Positions 21,903-34,427 of a stretch of 64,000 bases of DNA are shown in pieces. The stretch is from Ascidia mentula. Taxonomy: Eukaryota; Chordata; Ascidiacea; Phlebobranchia; Ascidiidae. The notes under the pieces are model-generated. The model was not told where the DNA came from. It worked only from the letters and a program-made list of their open reading frames with translations, and did no database searches. The stretch is taken from NCBI GenBank assembly GCA_947561715.1, contig OX387200.1:6264501-6328500 (forward strand). The letters are read 5' to 3'. The first letter of the stretch is position 1. The number at the start of each line of letters is the position of its first letter. The translations under genes and the position numbers were made by a program.

Positions 21903-22549
21903 ATGACTAAATTACTGAAGTTTGTAATATTGTTAGTTGTTGCCTTTGGATTCACTCGTCAGCAGGTAAAATTATAAGTGTCTCAGTTTTGATAATTCGT
22001 TTGTTGCATTTTGTAAATCGTGACTTCACATTTGGGAGTTTTGCTTGAGTAAGTCTGCAAGTTAACCATTTTGATATATTTTAGGTTAATGGGGAAATGA
22101 GCGCCTTGGATATTGTAACAAGGTAAAGTTGTCGCAATGTTAATGTAAATAAAGAGTAAAAATAACTGACTTGTATTTACAGCATGAAGCAAAAACATTC
22201 AACTGAAATTGTGCCAGGTAAATGACCAAAACTTTTCAACACTATATTAATTTGATGTAAATCCTAGACAGGAGTTGACATATTTCGATGAAGAAATTTT
22301 CTCGGTGTTTACCTTTAAAATAAAGCTTAATTTTTAGACCCAAGAGAAGTGATACACGGAGTTGTGACAACTACACCATCGTCTGTATCTGTCACGTTCG
22401 TTTCAAACCCATGTGAGTTTAAAGTTAACGCCAAGCAAACATTTTCTTATATCAACCCAAGCTTACTATTATTTTTAGACATTAACTGCACACAATTCTG
22501 CGAGGAAAGGGAGTGTTCACTCAGAAACAAGGAACCCTGTTCTTGCTGA
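21903..22549 (+). CDS. Small secreted Cys-rich peptide precursor, five exons
   Basis: Exons 21903-21965, 22085-22122, 22183-22217, 22338-22412 and 22479-22549 join in frame with GT-AG ends (phases 0, 2, 1, 1) to give 93 residues and a TGA stop. Residues 1-19 are a signal peptide (MTKLLKFVILLVVAFGFT). The middle is polar, with a Thr/Ser/Val-rich stretch. The last exon holds all five cysteines (spacing C-x3-C-x4-C-x8-C-x1-C) and one N-glycosylation site (NCT). No family is recognised. The odd Cys number could mean a dimer or a free thiol. Gene structure supports a real gene; function (defence peptide, hormone, other) is open. Confidence 0.65.
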
Positions 22550-23497
22550 TATTTGGAAATTTTGTTACCCATTCGAGGATGTCTCAAATTCAGAAGCGCC
22601 CAATAGCAAACTGAATGCTGTCCCGCATTTGCGTGACGCGTTAAGCATTTGTTGGCAAAGACATGTCTGTACCTTGATCTTCGCAACAGTGTGTTTGTGT
22701 AAAACACGTGCGCTAGTCGCTAATGCCACAGATACGTAGGACGAAGGTTGCCTGTGTCAACACAGCATGGCTTGACGGAGATAACGAGCTTGACACGTTT
22801 CTATTGTGTGTTGATTTGTCGCCATCCAGCCTTGTACACAACTAAATGTAGAAAGCGTAAATTGGCAACTTATTTTTGCGGATTTCTTGCAGATTATCTG
22901 CTTTGTTTCGTAAAACACACTTGTTCAAAGTTGAACATATTTGTGATACAAACAGTGAAGATAAAATAAGTTCAAGTTCCTTTTTATACATCCACGTTCT
23001 ATTGATATAAAAAAATCTTATCGAAATATTTTCGCTGGATTCAACTTCTTTCCAAATGTTAGGTTTTGCTTACAGTGAAGTATAATTGCGTTGGTGTCCC
23101 AACTGCTATTCTCCTGTGTGTTGCAGATGCATAAAGATTGTGACAACGACTTTTTGTTTAAAAATCACATGTATACATTATCATTTGTGTGTGTGAATTT
23201 AAATTTGCTGGCGTTCATGATGCTTAATACTGCATACGTGTTTTACTTTATGAAAAAAACCTGTTTTTGTGAAACCGCTTTACTGCTTCACCTAGTAATG
23301 TGTAAGTAAAAAAAAAAAAACTCCATCTTTACGTTTTTCAAATATTCCTTTATGTTTACATCCCCTTGTTTATGTAAGACTGTGTTACAAGTTTTTTTTC
23401 AAGCCAAAACTAACTTTTTAGACTAACACTCAAAAAAATCAACCATTCAAACAATGATATTGGTGTATTTATTGATTACTTCGCATTTTAATCGTTG
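22550..23497. other. Intergenic, no recognisable gene
   Basis: AT-rich. No inverted repeats or domain-bearing frames noticed. It is the 3' side of both flanking genes, which converge here. Confidence 0.4.
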
Positions 23498-24129
23498 TCA
23501 TAAGATTAGCACAAATGTTACAATGTTGATAAAACGGCGACAAGTACAAGGCTCATTTGTAAGCTTGCCGAAGGCAAAAAAAACAAAGCCAGAATTATCG
23601 AGAGTTTTCGAAAGAACATCCAACGAGCCGTTATTTGGAGCTGGCTCCAAACCCAGCAAGTGACACATCAATGGGTAAACATTAACTGATTCAAATCCAT
23701 CGATTTCGTAGTTTTTCTGTGTTTTTTAAATAATGGAATATACGTGTATAATCAGAATAACAGGTACCTTGAACGAGGGACCAATGCTGTAAAAGGAAGC
23801 TCTCATTGTTTCCAGATCATTGTCGTAACCATGATCGCCGCGATTGATTGTGAAAGGAATTTCAACCTGTAAGTAGTAACGTTCACAACCCAAAATTTTA
23901 GAGTAAATCAAATATAGGGAGCTTCCTTTTAACCTTGGCTGTTGGTTTTGCTGTCACTCAAAATTAAATTTTTTTTTAGGCAGCTGAAAAAAATTTTTTT
24001 TGGGCAGTTTATATTGGTTCAACTTTACAGTAACCCTTGTCGTCACTGTCCGTTGTCAGTGCTCAATAACCAAAACAAAGTACAAAGTACCCACAAAAAA
24101 AGTGTCGTGTAGGAATGGCTAGTATCATG

Positions 24130-24314
24130 CCAGACTGGAAAAAATGTCGTGCGCGGAGGATATATCCTCCACGCACTTTTGCGAAAATTCGCCGATGATC
24201 CGCGCAATATTAATTAGCTAATGCATTAACATACAAAAAACGTTGCGATCGTCCGCGCAATTAACGATCGCCGAAACGAAATCCTCCGTGCAAAAAACAA
24301 CATTTCCAATCTGG
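24130..24314. mobile_element. hAT-type MITE with perfect 8 bp TSD
   Basis: 185 bp. The termini are ccagactggaaa and the reverse complement of tttccaatctgg (11 of 12 match), flanked by gtatcatg on both sides (24122-24129 and 24315-24322). An 8 bp duplication is the hAT signature. Near the left end is a strong palindrome (gtgcgcggaggat/atcctccacgcac, 24150-24177). No coding capacity. It lies in an ENPP-like intron. Confidence 0.85.
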
Positions 24315-25370
24315 GTATCATGCGGTAAAAAGTTTTTGGCTCTTTATCGACACCTACTGGCGAGTTTTTTTTGCCGCAAAAACCACGTGCGTGCAAAATA
24401 AAGCTAACATTTGTGGCGAAAACGCGCCTTTAGTCCAATATTACTAACCGGGTATATTACGTAACCGGGGTCAGCTACCACGACTATGGAAGTCACTCTA
24501 TCATTGTTCTTATAATGCCATCGTTCTGGCAATTCCTCTTTTTTGTATACGCTCATTGGTTCTGTGGCAGACGCCTCTGCAAAAAAAATCACAGTTTATG
24601 TTTTTTGTTAAAAGTTGATTTTGATGGAAACTGATTCATTCAACTGATTTTGTAGTCTTCCTTCCTTTTTCTGCCACTAAAGTTCATTAAAGTTACCATT
24701 AAAACAACGTGGAAACAACATATAATATCGCAAGCCAAAGTAATGTCGCCCCATTGCGAAAAAACTTGGCGATGAGTTATAACAATGCTATGTGATCATT
24801 TAATCACTATAGATACACATGGCATCAAAATTGATGGAAATTAAAAACAATGGAAAAATAAATATATAATTAGCTTTTATTTATCCACAAAAACATGGAG
24901 CAATTCATTTACCTTTCAGTGCATTGCAAATGGTGTCGATTTTGCCAGGCTTAGGTTCGATAACCGCCAGAGGAGCATAAGGAAACATGAAATTAACATC
25001 AGTCTGCATGTTGGTGTAGTTTAATAAGGATATTTGCTCGTTGGGTACATAAACTTCTTGGAAGCCATGGTCGCTGTTGGAAAAAAAGGTTGTTATGATG
25101 TTAATTGTTTATATCATACACGAGGCTTTGACACACAGGTCAAAACAAAACTGTACATAGGCCCCGGACATGTATTTTGCAGTTGCTCCTTAGTTACAGT
25201 GACTTAAAGCCTCATGTATGAAATAATTCTTAGGTTTCAGTTCTTAAGTTTGGGAGATCACCATTAAAAGTGAAAACAAGCTGCTTATGCCTCATTTGAA
25301 AATCTTGTCCCAAAAATAAATCGCAGAACAAGTCCTGAAAGTGTAGTTTGAGGATAGATGAAGTTTAATG

Positions 25371-25694
25371 TCAGCCACGCATCGTCCAACTACTTTTTTT
25401 TGAAGCTGTGGAAACCATGCCATTTGCCTCGTGGGCCATAGAATTTTTTGTGCAACGTCGTAAGCCGACGCCTGCAGGAAGGCAGTTTCTGAGCCTAACT
25501 TTATTTTCTAGGAGGCGCTGTCGTATAGAATTGGACAATATTCCGCTAATATATGCGTCTTTAATATATTCTTGTCGATAAACCTCAGCGGTCACCGACT
25601 TAAAATTGCAGTCTTTGCCGAGATTACAAAGTTTTTGCAAAAACCAGCAAACAGAAAGCTCATATTCACATTTCAAAGAAATTCGCGGGGGCAA
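25371..25694 (-). mobile_element. Relic of a retroelement gag
   Basis: A minus-strand frame reads FKSVTAEVYRQEYIKDAYIS, GILSNSIRQRLLENK and onward. This pattern (RDAFI.G..S..IRQRLLE) is typical of Ty3/gypsy-type gag. No pol or LTR is visible nearby. It lies in the intron between ENPP-like exons 2 and 3. Confidence 0.6.
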
Positions 25695-26849
25695 AATGAA
25701 TCATGTGAGCGCCGAATTAACTTCTGGGTGTGCGTTTAAGTTGACAAAAATAATCTCTTACTTATGACTGGTAAACATAAACAAACACACAAACACGATT
25801 TAAGGCCTAAAATCTGTTCAAATTTCAGCAGAAATGATTTTGGCAAGGAAGCACTATCAGCAATAAAGCAATGCACGTTACTAAAGTTCCAATCGAGTGT
25901 ATGTTTATTGTAAGTTTACTTATTTAAAAGAATCGCATGTTATTGGCTACTATACCTCATAAACACGACGTTTAAATGATCAGTCAGACCGTACTGATCA
26001 ATTTGGTCCAGCAAATGAACTATAGTGCGACTTATCAGAGGCATTAGTTCCTCCGCGATTTCAGGATCGTCCGGACCAATTCTATGACTTGTGATGTCAG
26101 GCTATAAGAAATATAAGAAGATGGGCGTGAAAATATAGATTAAGTTTTCACGATTTTACGAAAAAGCAGGGAAAGAGAAAATAACATGCGAGAAGAAAAT
26201 GGAAAATTAAATTATTCCTGTTTTAGCTAAACACTATACCGAGAAAATAGTCAGGAGTGGAACATGTAATGTCAAGAGGACTGATAAAATCGTGAAGGTT
26301 ATCAAGTCAATGAAAATGCAACTTTCTCATGGATTACGTTCTGCTGCCTGTGTTGAATCTTGGGAAGAAAACGTCATAGCATTTGGCGACCAGTTGGCAA
26401 AGCAATGATCACAACATTACAAATTTATACCTGTTCAAAGTACAGAGCAACCATATCGAGGTTTTCCTATGTAAACCATTTCATAGTGACGTCAATTCTC
26501 TCGTGCCATGCAACTTCGTCTGTTGGAGTATCTGATGTTTCTAGCACTTGGAGGGTTGCTCCAATCCCACTCATATTGGCCGCACTGCCGGGGAACAAGT
26601 TTCCGCCACTTCGAAGTCCCTGCAAAAACAGTACGAAAATAGGGTTTGCCTTTCTGGCAGTTTCCACCAGGGACAATTGCATGACAAGAAATGCCAGGAA
26701 CCCCAAAGCATTCACTAACGCTTGCATTGTTCATGTGCCACAGAAACACTTTCTTTCAGCTTCCTTTCAACTCCACTCGCATACTAACGTTGTTGAGGTG
26801 TATGGCAAGCATTTTGATGTTCGTGATTACATGAGTTTTAGGTTTTTTA

Positions 26850-29800
26850 TAGCCATATGGCGGTTGTAAATGGCTATAAAAGCGAATGGCTTTACGAGGT
26901 TAAAGGTGGACACTTTGTTTTGCCAGTGATGCTAGTCCGCGTGTGTTAACGATTTGATTGACAAACCATGTAGGTGGTCGATTTGATTCGTTGCTGTTGT
27001 GCAGCTTGACGAAGTATCCGTAAAACGTGATTTGTATAGTGAATAGGTGGTTAGTTCTTAACATTAGGTTATGTTTGTTGTTGTAAGAGCTTCACAGTTA
27101 AGTTTGAAATTCGTATAAAACAGCTCAATGCGCAGTACTGATCCATTTCTATGCGACCTTCCGTCATCCATCTGCAACAAGGCGTGGCAGTTTTGTTCAG
27201 CTCCTTTGTCGCCGACTGCGATCTCTAATCAATTGCAACGATCCCTGACGATCATCCAAAAAAAGAATTTCCGCCATCGGGCAACGAAAACCTTTTTCAT
27301 TTTTTTATGTTCTGGATTGAAGAGGATATCATCGGTACTGGTATCATGTTCTTGCGCAAGATCCGGACCATTGTGACACTGCTGTAATTTTATAGGAAGA
27401 AGGGAGCTGGACGTGATTATGCTTAAAATTCCTGGGTGGTCTACTGTTTAGTTTTTTTATAGCATCAGTGTGCTTTTGGACAGACAAAACTTACGTAACA
27501 AATAACGCAAAATACTCGAACTATTTTAAAATGTTATGTCAAAATAGGCGTTTTTATAAAATTTATATTTAACTAACAGAAGTCTACATTCAACAAAAAA
27601 ACAGATTCGGACATTTTAAACGAAACTAGCCAAATCACAGGGGTAATTTTGTTCTCCCTAGTTTTTACCTTGCGTTGACTAAGAAACACGAAACAGACTT
27701 AAAGTCATTTCTCATGACCACATGCAGACAGCTCGTGATTCGTCTGTCTCGCCGCATATCTTTCAACAGATAGCAAATACAGCAGGGGGCGGCATGCCAT
27801 GCTAATCTACTCTCGTTCGGCACCACGCTCCCAACGCGTGGCACGGATTACGACATTGGAAAATTCAGTTGAAACAAAGTGTTCATTTCGATGCCTCAAC
27901 TGAGCGAACGTCCAATCGACTGGGCACGGGAACAAACCTTTGAATTAAAACTGCACAATATTTTGGACAAGGAAAACTTTTTGATAAAATGAAAAACAAT
28001 GGAAACCATTGTGTACATAAAGCTGTTTCTAGCACATTATTGTTGCAAACTTGTATGTACTTGGTTGCAACATTTATTAGCAGTTGCGCAACAGGGTGTT
28101 GCCGAAAAATACCCGATACGCTTTTTTATTGTGTTTCATGCCCACTCTTTACATGAAAACACTTTCTCGTTGCCCACGAAAGAATTCTTTGCACGAATTG
28201 ACGTACGAGAAGGGCGGATCTCCTAATACGTAATTGGTACTGTTTACAATAACGACCTTTTCCTCTTATTTTTACGCGCGTTTTGCGAAGTTGTCTTGCA
28301 CGAAAAAGGCACCCAACGATTTTTTCTGAAATACGGATCCATTGTGGGGTGATTCAACATTTTTGAATTTTAATTCGTGAATGTTTAAATCCGATACCCA
28401 TGCAGCAAGGAATAAATCGCATTGAAAGCATTAATAATAACATGACGAACCGTAAACCCCTTATACCTAATAGGCATTTTATTACATGATTGTTTAAAAT
28501 TTGGCGAATCTAGTATTCGTTGGATAAATTTTAGCTGTAGCAAAATTGTAGCATTTGAAAAACTCAAGCACAAAGTTTGGGAATATAATGTGGGCACTTT
28601 TGTTTAAGTGGATGTTGGACACTTTTTGGATCATACTACAACTGCCATTCTATCCACTTTAGATGCTGCTTTTTTAACCTATTCCATCGTACCTATAAAA
28701 ATTTTGTTTAAAAAATGCATCACAAGATACCATTCAGTAAACATAAGAAGTTTATGCTCAATGTTTATTATTGCACGTCAACGTGTTGATTTGTCAACGT
28801 TTTGCACCCTAGAGCAACAAAAAGGCTTTTTGGATCGATTCCAATGAATAACTTTACGTTCACAATTCACAACGGTATTTGTGACATTTGGGGTTACTTT
28901 TAAAAAGATTTTTTTGCAGTGACAGATTTACAACAACAAACGAGTTGCTAAGGCCAACCAACCTTTTTCATCACAATGTCCTTCTCGACGGCTTTTGTCG
29001 ACAAAAAGGGTGAGACGAATGACTTTTTGGCAGGATTTGGGCGCGGCGTGGCAAAAACGAACGAAGAAACGAATTGGCAGTTGGAAGTTGACTTCAAAAG
29101 AGATATTAACCTTTTGTGTGGTAAAAGCGTCGGGTCTGGCGGACCAATTTAACTTTTGAGTGTTCATGTCATTTCAGCGGAACGTTTGACGCACACGATA
29201 CACGAGATGACGAATTCTCGAATAATTTTTGCGGGAAACTTAATCTACCCAAGCTTCAAAATTTATACAGATCAATATCAATCAAGTTATTTGCTAATCC
29301 TCATATAAACATCTTTTATTGCTTGCGAAAATTGATTTCGGAAGACGTTTCCTATGTCCCTGACGAAAAGCACGAAAACGCACGCTTTGTGCGCAAGACA
29401 AAATCGGACTAGTATAGGTTGAATGGAAGGGAACATAAGAACGGTTTAATGTTGTTGACGCTTTGTATCAGCGCACTATATTCACGACAACTAACCGTAC
29501 ACTTGTGTTCCGGCAGCCTTTCTTTGTTTAGTCCTAAAAATAGTTCCCAACTAGCGTGACAAGTTCTCGCAGTCAGCAATCTTTTTCTCGTCAAAAATCT
29601 GACAGAAGTCATTTCTCGATACACAAACGAGAAAAGAATTCCGGGCCGACAGGCAAGCGCGACACGCCCGCACTTTTTCTGTGAATAGTTCGGGGAAGGG
29701 TATCCAGTTATAGCAAGACCGGTCACCCGTGTCCCCGTTTTTGCGTCATATACATTGACGCCTATTGACGAATAACTCGCCCCCAACCCTAACCCATTTT

Positions 29801-30160
29801 TAGTTATCCGCCTCCTATAACCAAGCGCACCTGAGGATTCCAGTGGATGACGTGCTGTGGCGCAAAAACGTTGTGAAAAGAAAGGATGCGTTTCTAAAGA
29901 TGCAATTGACGTATTTCATGACACAATACAATTTCAATAACCGGTAAACATCAATTTGTTAGGATTTCCTTCTCGTTTTGGATGAATGAATGTGCTTTAA
30001 ACTATGCGACCCTGTTGGTTTTGCTGACAGACCAAGTCGATAACCACTAGAACAGAATAAATTTCTGCCTTCGTTTTATCTGGCCAAAATCATAGTGCAT
30101 AACTTTCGTTATTACAGAGGGCCGTTTGCCAGGCGTGTACCATAAAAACATATTGCACGC
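26850..30160. other. Gene-poor interval
   Basis: Frames of 60-125 codons occur (27999-28226 plus, 28928-29167 minus, 29409-29786 minus), but none shows a recognised domain, signal peptide or splice partner. The missing N-terminal exons of the ENPP-like gene were looked for here and not seen. No clear terminal repeats noticed. Confidence 0.5.
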
Positions 30161-30164
30161 CATT

Positions 30165-30660
30165 TTTATGAAGCAGAACACAAAAGCAATCGCATGTAAT
30201 CAATGTCAATTTAAACAAAACTTAATGTATTAATGCCAAGACAATTTCTACATGCGCCATGTCTCTTCAAAGAGTTCCTCCAACTCACCGTTTCTCTCGA
30301 TCCTCCATAAATGTGTCGTATGTTAGTCCAACTTTACAGCACAGGTCGTATCTGATAAATAGCATTAAAAGGTCTAAATTTATTTGCATGCCTCAGAGAA
30401 AGTTACTTTCAATAAACTCACAAACCATTGGTGGACCCGCATTTGCTCGTCACCAATTTGTTTCCTGAAAACAAAAGTTGAGAATCGTGGTAATTGATGG
30501 GGAGTAAACTTTATTTGGGTTATTATGCTTTTCGGCTTTATCACACTTCTGCGACTCGTCGCTGATTCCATCGACTGCTTATGGGTTCCAGACATTGTAA
30601 GCGCGATAAGGTGGTACGTGTTACCAGTCGAAAAACCTGTTTTTCGTTTGAAAAATTTTT
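30165..30660 (-). pseudogene. Fringe-like fragment E, copy of gene C with internal deletion
   Basis: Matches 12074-13087. Exon 4 (about 30284-30355: YDLCCKVGL, YDTFMEDREK) and exon 3 (about 30422-30466) are kept with their splice sites. The start of exon 1 (30602 downward, MSGTHKQS) is joined to intron sequence by a ~540 bp deletion (joint at about 30518, between the equivalents of 12425 and 12967), so most of exon 1 and all of exon 2 are gone. Exons 5-8 are absent. It also preserves the flank of gene C without the gypsy insertion. Confidence 0.85.
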
Positions 30661-31809
30661 CAGTTTTGCACCAATGTACATAAATTGATTGATCACATTG
30701 TGAGATTGCTTCAAAAATTAATAAAATATTTTCCTCCCGATTTGAAAGTGAAGCAGCTGCTAGCGACGTAACAAAAGTGCAGTGCAAGATTAATTTTCGG
30801 GCAATTCTTCCGCATTTCCTGTTTCAGTTTTTAGCCACATTTTTGAATTTTGAATGGCGCTGCATACTGAATAGAGCTTTGCTAACGTCACAAGTATGAT
30901 AAGAATGCCAGGACCAACGACATTATGGAGGACTTGGAACATTGCGTTTGACTGTTATGACCAATTAGTGTGATACTCTGCTATAAGTGCCATAAGCGGA
31001 TGCAATTTTTACTTGTTCACTGAAACCAGGTGTAAATTTTATTTCAGTGCCCAAAATATCTAACAAATAAAACTTATAGTCGTGCTACTGTCCACCTGAC
31101 AAACGTAGGTGGTAGGAGAATCGTGGGAACGTTTTAGCACTGTTTTCCGCTCGCCTGGAGATTATACGGTGCAACGGAAATGTTGCCTCCATTCAGACGT
31201 ACAGTTTCCCGCGTAGGCTAAACACCCACGATTTCAACCATTTTTGTCATTCAACAATAACTTTATCTCTCAAACAACCGTAACAGTCAGACCACTTGCA
31301 TTGTTGAGCAAAGTAGTTTTTGGATTGCCTTGTGTTTATTTCGATAGGCATATTTAAAGAAACAAGGCAAAATTAGCGTTATGTTGTTGATATTGAAGTT
31401 GCATAGTAAGGATTTCAAAACAAAAATCACAGAAAAATGAATTTTTTAGTAAAATCAATATCCCATATCCATAAGTACCAGAAAAGTTATTTGATAAATT
31501 TACTTCAGGGAATCATGAATCACCCCTTAATTATGCAAATACTATGTGCTCAATACAGTGGCGAACACATGCGTACATTTGTTACACAAGCTATTTGTGT
31601 AGAAACAACAAGCATTGTTGGCAAACTACTTGGAGCGTATAAATAAAGACGAAAGCCGAAGTTAAAAGCATGGATAAGGCAAGCGTTTCAAACACCCAAT
31701 AGTTAACACTGATGAACATAGTATAGGGTTTAAAACGTTTGCCTCACCCATGCTTGCCAGTATAGATGTATAGCTTTGGTTTTCCTCTTCAAAAGAAAAC
31801 AGTAGTTTT

Positions 31810-34427
31810 TCACTTTTTCTTGCATAGCTCGTCGTATGGGTAAAGATGACAATGTAGAGACAACATTCTCGTTGGGTCTTCCTTCTTTGCAAACACGGCG
31901 TCGATTTTATCCAAGTCTAACACATTTTCGTCTCGGTAGCTGAATGTGACCTGCACACGTACAAGTGAGGCGGGTAAAAGGGTTGACAACACTTTGCCTA
32001 TCACAGAGTTAAAAATTACGAGGCCAAGTGTCGCAAACTGTTCGGTGAAATGTGACATTGTGCTCTCCAGGTGCCCTTTAATGGTACATTTTTTACACAG
32101 AATCACACCTGTTTGTGTAAGGTGTCCGTTGAAAAGTTTCTGAATGCCTCAAAGTGCGAATGGAAAAGCATGGATTCGGTCAAATTGACCCCAAGGAGAG
32201 CTGTGATGACGAAACCAACCACGCAATCGTCGGCAGCATTAATCTCCCGACACATGAGTGGGAGAGCTTCTTCCCTAAAGCATGCAACTAAATAAGTCCT
32301 TTAAAATTGGTGATGGGGCTTAGAATTGTTAGAATTGTAATAGGGATTGAAGCAAGCTAGTTTTTTGGGTTATAGCTGTAACCTTTCAAACATGAAAGGA
32401 GTTTTTCGTTCTGCGACTGGCAAACAATAAGCCGAACCTCTTTGAAAACAAAACATGTGGAAAAATCAATGAAACCTTTTAAACATTGGAGGCCTTTAGA
32501 AATTGTGTTTACTTTTCACGCTTTACTCGCGCGCAATGTTTGGCACGGACTGTCGGAGTCCACGCCAATGGAAAAGCAAACAAAATTATTCACTAAATTG
32601 TAAATCAATGATTACTCACCCTATCCAAGGCCTCATTCGTTGGGCCAACGGTCTTGTAATACATACTCCAGCCCCGCCTGTTCCAAACTGGTATTCGTAC
32701 ATCCTTGCCTTGTATTTGGACTGCACAGGATTAATTGATATTGATCAATGCCTCGATAAAGTTCTTGACAGTATTTTGTTTTGTTATTTTTAAAAATATT
32801 TTTTTTGGATTTAAAAATTTAATTGACACTTTTTCTAGTCGGTTGCGTAAAACATATTGCTTGCGTAATTGGTATAAAAAGACCGAAAGTTATCTGGGGC
32901 GGTATACAGAAATGCCGAAGCAGATAAGTGTATCTACCGTAAAATTTGGCCTGCTCCTTCTGCCTATGTAAATATCATCTTTCCAGTCAAACTGGTTGAG
33001 AAATTCCAAAAGTACTTCGACATGAACGTAGTTGTCGTCGTCGAAATAACACCACCACCTAATCACAAGAAACTTTTAGTTGTTTTACACAAAGAAACTT
33101 CAAAATACGAATAAATTTATTGACCCGACTTACTTTTTTTCTTTGTCAGACATGAATGTGTCGTACGAAAGACCGACTTTACAACACAGGTCGTACCTGC
33201 AAATCACAAATCAACATCCCCGTTCAACATCAAGTTATTTTGCACAAAACAACAGAACAGTTTGAAACACCGTGTAGCATTCTGAATTAATTATTTCAAA
33301 CATGATTTTGCAACAGGGTCGTATGAGTTGGTTTTGCAAACCTGTTTAAAAGAGAATTTTTTTCGTGACAGCAAGAAATACAGAATCGCTCGAAAATTAC
33401 GTTTTCTTAGCAAAACCAAATGGGCTCGCGGCACATATGAAGCCCTGGTATGAGTTACACGACAGTACGAGGAACAAATACAAAAATAATAGTACAGTGT
33501 TTGTTTTGATTATCACCACATATGCTTACAGTCCGTGTGAAGATCCACATTTGCTCGTCACCAGTTTCTTTCCTGAAATAAAATACAAACACCAAGATGT
33601 TGATTACGCATTAAGCACCATGAGTCATCTAAAACATGAGTTTACTTGTATGTGGCATACACTTTGTACATAGAAATAGTAAATCTTGTACTACATCACT
33701 AATAACCGTGCTTTGTTCGCTTTTACTGAAGTCAGTTACACGAGTTTATACATTTCATATCACCTGTTTTGTTATCATACAATTCGTCATTCTCGTCAGT
33801 TATTATAAAAACCTGAAAAATAATTACAAGTATAATTAAATATGGGCTATTTTTGGATATTACGCAGAACAGTAATTTATATTCTGAGAATAAAGAAACT
33901 GGCCCATATTGTTATTAACACTGTCATGTTAAAATAAGACGTTTCGACAAAAACTTATGTCATCATTAGTTTGACTGACGCGATTGGTGTAGCTCCATCA
34001 TTAATTTATATATATTGGAACAATTCAACCAAATCGGAAACACCTTTCATATCAACAGAATTAGTCATAAAACGTCGATCTACCTCGTCTATCGTTATGC
34101 CTGCTATAACATTTGTACTTTGCCTAAATTATAACTCTAAGGACCAAATCTCTATTTTAAATTCACCTGTCCTTCGGCCGTCTTAAACCAAGTCTTTAAA
34201 ACAAGCTCAATCCTTGATTCGTACAACTTCTTGCTTGTTTTGATGGTAAAGCAAACGTCGTTTAATCCGACTCTCGATTGGCTGAGCTTGCTAATCCAAA
34301 GGCAAAAACAACTTCCAGCCATAAATATGGCTCCCAACAAAGTTTTCTTTTTCAGTTTCATTTCTTCACTGCTTTTCTTGTTAAACTTTCCTTTTTTTAC
34401 CCTGAACCTAAAATGTTGGAATATCAT
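31810..34427 (-). CDS. Fringe-like beta-1,3-N-acetylglucosaminyltransferase (gene B)
   Basis: Near-identical duplicate of gene A, with the same eight-exon layout and intact splice sites as far as checked. Motifs: signal anchor [80 protein letters not shown]. Nine residues after the membrane anchor (the stem) are missing relative to gene A, in frame. A few substitutions are conservative (for example Thr to Asn beside the RSRP motif). An intact reading frame after duplication suggests that both copies are kept. Confidence 0.83.
33883..34001. mobile_element. 119 bp insertion with 10 bp TSD, in duplicate B only
   Basis: Flanked by taatttatat on both sides (33873-33882 and 34002-34011). Copy 1 of the block has a single taatttatat and no insert, so the empty site is visible. 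It starts tctgagaataaagaaactgg; a similar string is at 54957-55010. It contains agacgtttcgac, the motif shared with Penelope-like element ends. Confidence 0.8.

Larger units (their letters stand above)
23498..26727 (-). pseudogene. ENPP-like phosphodiesterase lacking the catalytic N-terminal half, with one in-frame stop
   Basis: Exons 26727-26431, 26101-25956, 25073-24913, 24576-24449, 23866-23768 and 23716-23498 are in matching phase. Landmarks of the ectonucleotide pyrophosphatase/phosphodiesterase family: GLRSG..LFPGSA, ENLDMVALYFEQ then PDITSHRIGPD, SDHGF, LPERWHYKNNDR, GDHGYDND, VYPLMCHLLGLEPAPNNG, and a C-terminal hydrophobic end. The metal ligands in SDHG and GDHGYDN are kept. The segment with the FDGFR aspartate and the Thr nucleophile is absent; a signal-peptide-like start (MQALVNALGFLAFLVMQL) precedes the truncated domain directly. 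TAG at 26467-26469 interrupts exon 1. A TATA-like box lies at ~26850. Two transposon relics sit in its introns. Confidence 0.75.

Noticed and set aside
21740-21955. Minus-strand 71-codon frame with a hydrophobic stretch
   Set aside because: Overlaps exon 1 of the plus-strand peptide gene; no splice partners or family found.
26618-26640. Splice acceptor (tttttgcag) upstream of GLRSG in the ENPP-like gene
   Set aside because: The frame NPIFVLFLQGLRSG aligns with the family right across the site, so it is more likely coding than an intron end.
29409-29786. Minus-strand 125-codon frame
   Set aside because: Open by chance as far as I can tell; no motif, signal peptide or splice context.
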